Source: Branchiostoma floridae
Lineage: Eukaryota; Chordata; Leptocardii; Amphioxiformes; Branchiostomatidae
NCBI RefSeq assembly: GCF_000003815.2
Contig: NC_049984.1
Location: 11,734,275-11,798,274, forward strand
Direction: 5' to 3'
Length of the DNA: 64,000 nt
Shown: positions 61,401 to 64,000 of the stretch, one piece after another
How positions within the stretch are numbered: the stretch's first letter is position 1
How the letters are laid out: each line of letters opens with the position of its first letter
Notes under the pieces: generated by a model
Databases searched by the model: none
The model's input: only the letters and a program-made list of their open reading frames with translations
What the model was told of the DNA's origin: nothing
Program-made: the position numbers and the translations under genes

Positions 61401-63456
61401 AAAACACTATAAGAAATGATTTAGTCCAGTGCATTGTCTGAAAACAGTAGAGTTACATACGACTCATGAATCAGTACCGCTCTCATAAAACAAAAGACAA
61501 ATCTTGCCTCAACCACTTCTGAAGACCATATCCCCTTGACAATACCACCCTTCCAATTCACTTCTTAAAAATCAATATGCTGCTAAATCAACCTTAATGG
61601 CTTTCTTTGAACCTGACTTTGATTTAGCAATGGGGGCAGAACCATCCATTAGGCCCCTTACACCCATGAGATGTGACCATGACCAACGACACTGCTTTTA
61701 CCCATGAATAAAACTGACTGCACCACTGCAGGGAATTTATGGTCAAGCAGAAGTTCTTTTTGTGGGTACTGGGGCCAAAAGACGACAGTGAAAGGAAAAA
61801 TCCCTACTTGTGACTCTTGTGAAAAAGCTGTGAATAGAAGCTTCATCATTTTTGTCAGCACGTATGAACATCGAATATCTTTTCAAAGTCTGGAAAGGTG
61901 CTAAAGCTGTCATACACCACAGCTTGTTCATCAATCATAACTTCATTGAACACTCTAAGTGAGAATTTCAAAAGAACTTCCGAAGTAATACCTAACTTTT
62001 TGTTGCCTACTTATTTCGTTTTTTAGAGATAACACATTTCTTCATGCTTCACCAAATGCAGTTGTATATTATTAAAGACTTGGGCAAGTGTGTAGTGAAA
62101 AAATTACTTTGGCCAGTGTGGAAAGGACACTATTACAGTAGAATACTCATATTCCACACAACCTAACTCCCAAGTTGCACATAAAGGAAAAGTTTTCTTT
62201 TCATTACTCACATCTCCTTCCTGCCTGAAGACCCTAACAGTAAACTCAGTCCCTCTAGAGAACCAAAATCATTACCACTTTAGACACAATAGCAAATACC
62301 ATAAAAATTCTGATCCCTGCAGGCATTTGCCATCAAAGTTGGTCAATAAAACTATTTTCCAGTAGTTAAATGTCCATGTCCCTTGTGTGACCTTGAACTA
62401 ACCTCTCCTCACTCCCGGCTGCCTAAACAAAAAGCAATTTTTGAATAGAGGACATTCAATTCTCCATTGTACCACTAAGGTCAGGTCTAACTGATCATCA
62501 ATATTGATCAAGTTTGCTTCAGTTTGTTCCCACTGAATGGTCCAGTTGATGTCCCAGCTGATGGGGTTGACCCTTTTGGAAACATTTTTGTATGCTCACT
62601 CAGTCACTGTGTCCCCTAGGCCTTGTTTTTTTCTTTTCTATGCCATTTTGCAGTTTGTTCAGTTTTACTCAAGAAACCTTTCAGGGTAGAGATTCTGTCA
62701 TGTATCCAAAATAAGTTCAGAATCAGTCATGACAGAGAATGTAGTTCTCTCTTTCACTTTTTCACACTCTCACTAAATCACTCTCACTCTATCGCTCACT
62801 AACTCACTTACTCACTCTCACTCTATCACTTACTCACACACATACACATACACACACACACACACACTCACTCACACTAACCCTCTCACTCACACACTCA
62901 CACACACTCAAGAAACTTTCAGGGTAGAGATTCTGTCATGTATCCAAAATAAGTTCGGAATCAGTCATGATAGAGGAGTAGTTCTCTCTTTCCTTTTTCT
63001 CACTCTCACTCACTTACTTACTCACTCACCCACTTACTCACTCTATCTATCACTCTCACTCTATCTATTACACACACACACACACACACTCACACTAACC
63101 CACTTCTTCTTCTTCTTCACACTAACCCACTCACACTCACTCACTCACTCACTCACTCACTCACTCACTCACTCACACACTCACTCACTCACTCACTCAC
63201 TCACTCACTCACTCACTCACTCACTCACTCACTCACTCACTCACTCACTCACTCACTTTCTCCCCCAGCAAGTATACAAATGTATGTTTGCAGCCTTTCT
63301 CTAAAGACTTTACAGAAGACCTGTGCCTCATGCAAGAACTTACCACCAATCCCTGTAGAAGGTGCGGTCTGCGAACTGCGTTATCTCGGCCAGCACGTTC
63401 AAGTTGGAGTGGAAGAACCAATAGAAGAAGATGAGCCAGATGAAGTGGTTGGGGAT
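38192..63456 (-). CDS. DGAT1: Diacylglycerol O-acyltransferase 1, C-terminal half (5 exons, 5' incomplete)
   Basis: Seen: five minus-strand exons join in phase (63456-63344, 58512-58447, 58105-58018, 39510-39448, 38368-38192), each flanked by AG and GT, into about 168 residues ending at a TGA. They contain FYRDWWN, split between the first two exons, the AFFHE segment followed by [11 protein letters not shown], and [17 protein letters not shown]. Known: these are hallmarks of DGAT1, an ER multi-pass MBOAT enzyme that joins acyl-CoA to diacylglycerol to make triacylglycerol. FYRDWWN is the ACAT/DGAT1 signature, and the His of FFHE is the MBOAT catalytic His (His415 in human, from memory). Inferred: catalytic elements are intact, so the gene is probably functional. 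The N-terminal half and promoter lie beyond the right edge. The tail after YYVIN (about 16 residues) is somewhat longer than the human one. ACAT/SOAT is less likely because the closing segments match DGAT1 closely. Confidence 0.95.
38369..39447 (-). other. DGAT1: DGAT1 intron, 1.1 kb
   Basis: The intron begins GTACGTG and ends TTCGTAG in transcript sense. I saw no repeat element or open frame of note in it. Confidence 0.85.
39448..39510 (-). CDS. DGAT1: DGAT1 exon, [19 protein letters not shown]
   Basis: The 63-bp, phase 0-0 exon (21 codons) has acceptor GTTGCAG and donor CAG/GTACGTG. Its start, [11 protein letters not shown], directly continues the FFHE segment of the preceding exon, as in vertebrate DGAT1. 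This exon by itself would be skippable without a frame shift, but loss would remove a membrane-embedded part of the active site. Confidence 0.95.
41675..41982. mobile_element. Harbinger-like MITE, 308 bp, long inverted arms, TTA target duplication
   Basis: AGGTGGGGTCACACCTGCGT at the left is mirrored by ACGCATGTGTGAACCCACCT at the right. The similarity continues inward for about 140 bp per arm, including CACAGGTCGC and AAACTGGACA-type segments. TTA lies directly outside both ends (41672-41674 and 41983-41985). A 3-bp TWA duplication is typical of PIF/Harbinger elements; assignment to that superfamily is inference. Confidence 0.75.
43980..44012 (+). repeat. Degenerate TCTAG minisatellite
   Basis: TAGTCTAGTCTAGCCTGGTC-type repeats, four to five units with substitutions, in the DGAT1 intron. 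Confidence 0.6.
48284..48364 (-). repeat. Single right arm of the GTCAGTGACTGAA foldback family
   Basis: GGATGCTGTCTGAAGCATCTGACC, then CATTTACAAATC, then GATTGTTTGAGTAACT: these are the inverse-complement motifs of the arm seen at 21093 and 37635. It lies in the DGAT1 intron. Confidence 0.55.
52244..52330 (+). repeat. End fragment of the Helentron-like element seen at 13068
   Basis: GGCTAGAGTTCAGTGACCTC followed by ATACCTCCATGAAA matches the left end at 13068-13100 with two to three substitutions. It is followed by similar GATGCAAATGAC text, then diverges. No right end was found nearby. Confidence 0.65.
53017..53319 (+). mobile_element. tRNA-derived SINE, about 303 bp, with 14-bp target-site duplication
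   Basis: A box TGGCCTAGTGGG is at 53032-53043 and B box GAGTTCGATCC at 53075-53085. They are followed by a body containing TACATGCTGCTTTCTCTGCT and ACACACCACTACCAGTGGAC, and a TTTAACTTTTAACTTA tail. ATGGCTATGTGACT before it (53003-53016) and ATGGTTATGTGACT after it (53320-53333) are a target duplication with one mismatch. The body differs from that of the SINE at 22.8 kb, so this is a separate family. It is intronic, on the strand opposite to DGAT1. Confidence 0.85.
57308..57363. other. GGATATATCC palindrome pair with GGCACACA/TGTGTGCC stem
   Basis: CCGGATATATCCGGCACACA is followed, after about 11 bases, by TGTGTGCCGCACCCAGATAT and ATCC. The two halves form an imperfect dyad whose arms are themselves near-palindromic. 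Nothing in the sequence shows a role. Confidence 0.6.
58018..58105 (-). CDS. DGAT1: DGAT1 exon with the catalytic histidine (AFFHE)
   Basis: The 88-bp exon has acceptor CATTTTCAG and donor CATGAA/GTAAGTAC, entering with 1 base (completing Arg) and leaving in phase 0. It encodes [17 protein letters not shown] followed by [12 protein letters not shown]. The penultimate residue is the invariant MBOAT His. An 18.5-kb intron separates it from the next exon, which begins with the expected YLVSV. Confidence 0.95.
58106..58446 (-). other. DGAT1: DGAT1 intron, 341 bp, with CA/CG repeat near its donor
   Basis: It begins GTGAGAAT and ends CATTTTCAG in transcript sense. About 73 bp (58344-58416) is alternating purine-pyrimidine repeat, which on the transcript reads (CACG/CG/CA)n starting about 30 bases after the donor. 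Confidence 0.85.
58344..58416 (+). repeat. (GT)n-(GC)n-(GT)n microsatellite
   Basis: A GT run to 58396, then CG units to 58406, then TGCGTGTGTG. It is a continuous alternating purine-pyrimidine tract of the kind that can adopt Z-DNA. The frames at 58156-58434 and 58204-58458 are produced by it. Confidence 0.95.
58447..58512 (-). CDS. DGAT1: DGAT1 exon, [20 protein letters not shown]
   Basis: The 66-bp exon has acceptor CCCACAG and donor AAAAG/GTGAGA, entering with 1 base to complete the second Trp of FYRDWW and leaving in phase 2. The peptide [20 protein letters not shown] continues the signature to FYRDWWN. It matches the human DGAT1 segment [20 protein letters not shown] (from memory) at most positions. 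The frame is unbroken across both junctions. Confidence 0.95.
60165..60483 (+). repeat. Decayed tRNA-derived SINE with CTTTACC tail
   Basis: A-box-like TAGCTGAGTGGGTAGG begins at 60174 and B-box-like GACTTGATTCC is at 60208-60218. Next come TTAGAGTCACTTAACAGGAA, GGTTGGGGAGGTAATAGG, CAGTGGATAACAACCCAATG and the tail CTATACCTTTACCTAGTACC. The order of motifs equals that of the minus-strand copy at 23665-23955. Confidence 0.65.
62667..63257 (+). repeat. CTCA/CA microsatellite block with a 240-bp internal duplication
   Basis: ACTCAAGAAACCTTTCAGGG at 62667 and ACTCAAGAAACTTTCAGGG at 62907 start two copies of a roughly 100-bp unique segment. Each copy includes TCTGTCATGTATCCAAAATA and GAATCAGTCATGA and is followed by CACT/CTCA repeats. 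The longest pure (CTCA)n runs are at about 63134-63177 and 63181-63257. Confidence 0.9.
63344..63456 (-). CDS. DGAT1: DGAT1 exon, [13 protein letters not shown]...FYRDWW
   Basis: The 113-bp exon is preceded (transcript sense) by a CCCACAG acceptor and ends at a TGGTG/GTAAGT donor. It enters in phase 0 and leaves in phase 2, giving 37 codons plus TG. It encodes a hydrophobic helix ([13 protein letters not shown]), then [16 protein letters not shown], the conserved acyl-CoA-binding region of DGAT1/ACAT enzymes. The upstream exon is not visible between 63457 and 64000. If the donor is skipped, reading continues TGG TGG TAA, so read-through terminates at once, before the catalytic His exon. Confidence 0.95.
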
Positions 63457-64000
63457 CTGTGGGAACAGCCAATGGAAACATCCCATGTGAGGAAGAGAGT
63501 CCCCAAGCAATCAACTTGTGGATTACAGTCAAAGAGGAGAAATGCCTCCTGGTCATACTGTGATCACCTTGGGATTGGATTTGATGCAAGCAAACTTAAT
63601 TCTCTATCAACTTCTTCCACCTGACTCGACAATACTGCCATCACAAAAGTTCGTAACACCGTGACACAGAGTTATTGATTGGGGGTGGATATCTAAATGC
63701 CATCAATCACGTAAGTCTACTATTGCTTTGTGTAACAGGATTTAGTGGGAAAAGTTTCCCCCCCTGTGGATTATATTGCACATACAGGCATCATTCCTTC
63801 ACACATGCTTGACAACAAAGGCTGGCCCCTGTCCAAATGCCAGTCTAACTTCAATGTGAAGTGGCATTAAGGAGGGCTTGCCTTGAAAGCAATAAATCAG
63901 TCTATAAGAAAGCCAATGGTGCAAAAGAACTTATACGGTATCTATAAACCTGCTGCTGGGCAAAGTGACAAAATCATAAAACACAAAGTTTTGTTGCCGC
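63457..64000 (-). other. DGAT1: DGAT1 upstream intron (partial); no exon seen
   Basis: The sequence before the first visible exon ends in a proper acceptor and extends to the window edge. I looked for the preceding DGAT1 segment (the WMVPTIQNS region) and did not find it. ORFs 63245-63589 and 63280-63624 cover the exon in wrong frames and are shadows. Confidence 0.7.

Larger units (their letters stand above)
58513..63343 (-). other. DGAT1: DGAT1 intron, 4.8 kb
   Basis: It begins GTAAGTTC and ends CCCACAG in transcript sense. It contains a SINE (60165-60483) on the opposite strand and a large microsatellite block (62667-63257) beside the donor. No coding frame is supported. Confidence 0.85.

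Noticed and set aside
63120-63257. CRISPR-like regular repeats
   Set aside because: The regularity is a pure CTCA microsatellite with no spacers, in a eukaryotic intron.
63245-63624. Two 114-codon open frames on opposite strands
   Set aside because: Both cover the DGAT1 exon 63344-63456 in wrong frames; the conserved IPNHFIW...FYRDWW frame with proper splice sites explains the sequence.

Overview
The window looks like nuclear DNA of an invertebrate deuterostome, most probably a cephalochordate (amphioxus, Branchiostoma-like). It has split genes with GT-AG introns, a recognisable metazoan DGAT1 gene, tRNA-derived SINEs with A and B boxes, many short foldback (MITE-like) elements, frequent acatgtacatgta-type motifs and no operon-like gene density. 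The genus is an inference from the overall style of the repeats and from DGAT1 similarity; I could not run a search.

Right half (about 35.8-64 kb): the 3' half of a diacylglycerol O-acyltransferase 1 gene (DGAT1, MBOAT family) on the minus strand. Five coding exons are visible with matching phases: 63344-63456, 58447-58512, 58018-58105, 39448-39510 and 38192-38368 (stop codon at 38192-38194). The 5' exons lie beyond the right edge. Introns are very unequal: 4.8 kb, 341 bp, 18.5 kb and 1.1 kb. The 18.5 kb intron holds a Harbinger-like MITE and a SINE with clear target-site duplications. The intron just after the first visible exon contains a large CTCA/CA microsatellite tract. The nearest canonical AATAAA that I could find downstream of the stop is near 35.85 kb, which implies a 3'UTR of about 2.3 kb. 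CpG dinucleotides become clearly scarcer at about the same point, as expected for a gene body methylated in the germ line.

Left edge (3.28-3.99 kb): two exons, in phase, that begin an unidentified minus-strand gene with a signal peptide-like N-terminus; the rest lies to the left of the window.

Middle (about 4-35.8 kb): CpG-richer intergenic DNA without a gene I can name. It contains tRNA-derived SINEs (a complete one at 22.8-23.3 kb and several decayed ones), foldback elements (18.5, 24.9 and 34.9 kb), a roughly 1.07 kb non-autonomous element with internal repeats and a terminal hairpin (13.07-14.13 kb), a 123-bp tandem duplication (19.3 kb), and a few open frames that remain only candidates. 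The best of these is a 111-121 codon frame at 4.7-5.1 kb behind a TATA box.

I found no CRISPR array, rRNA, intact autonomous transposon or prokaryotic-type system, and nothing that I would call a new multi-gene system. The points most worth checking are the DGAT1 structure, the CpG boundary, a microsatellite made of repeated splice-donor consensus beside a DGAT1 exon, a foldback element in the predicted DGAT1 3'UTR, and the unknown signal-peptide gene.
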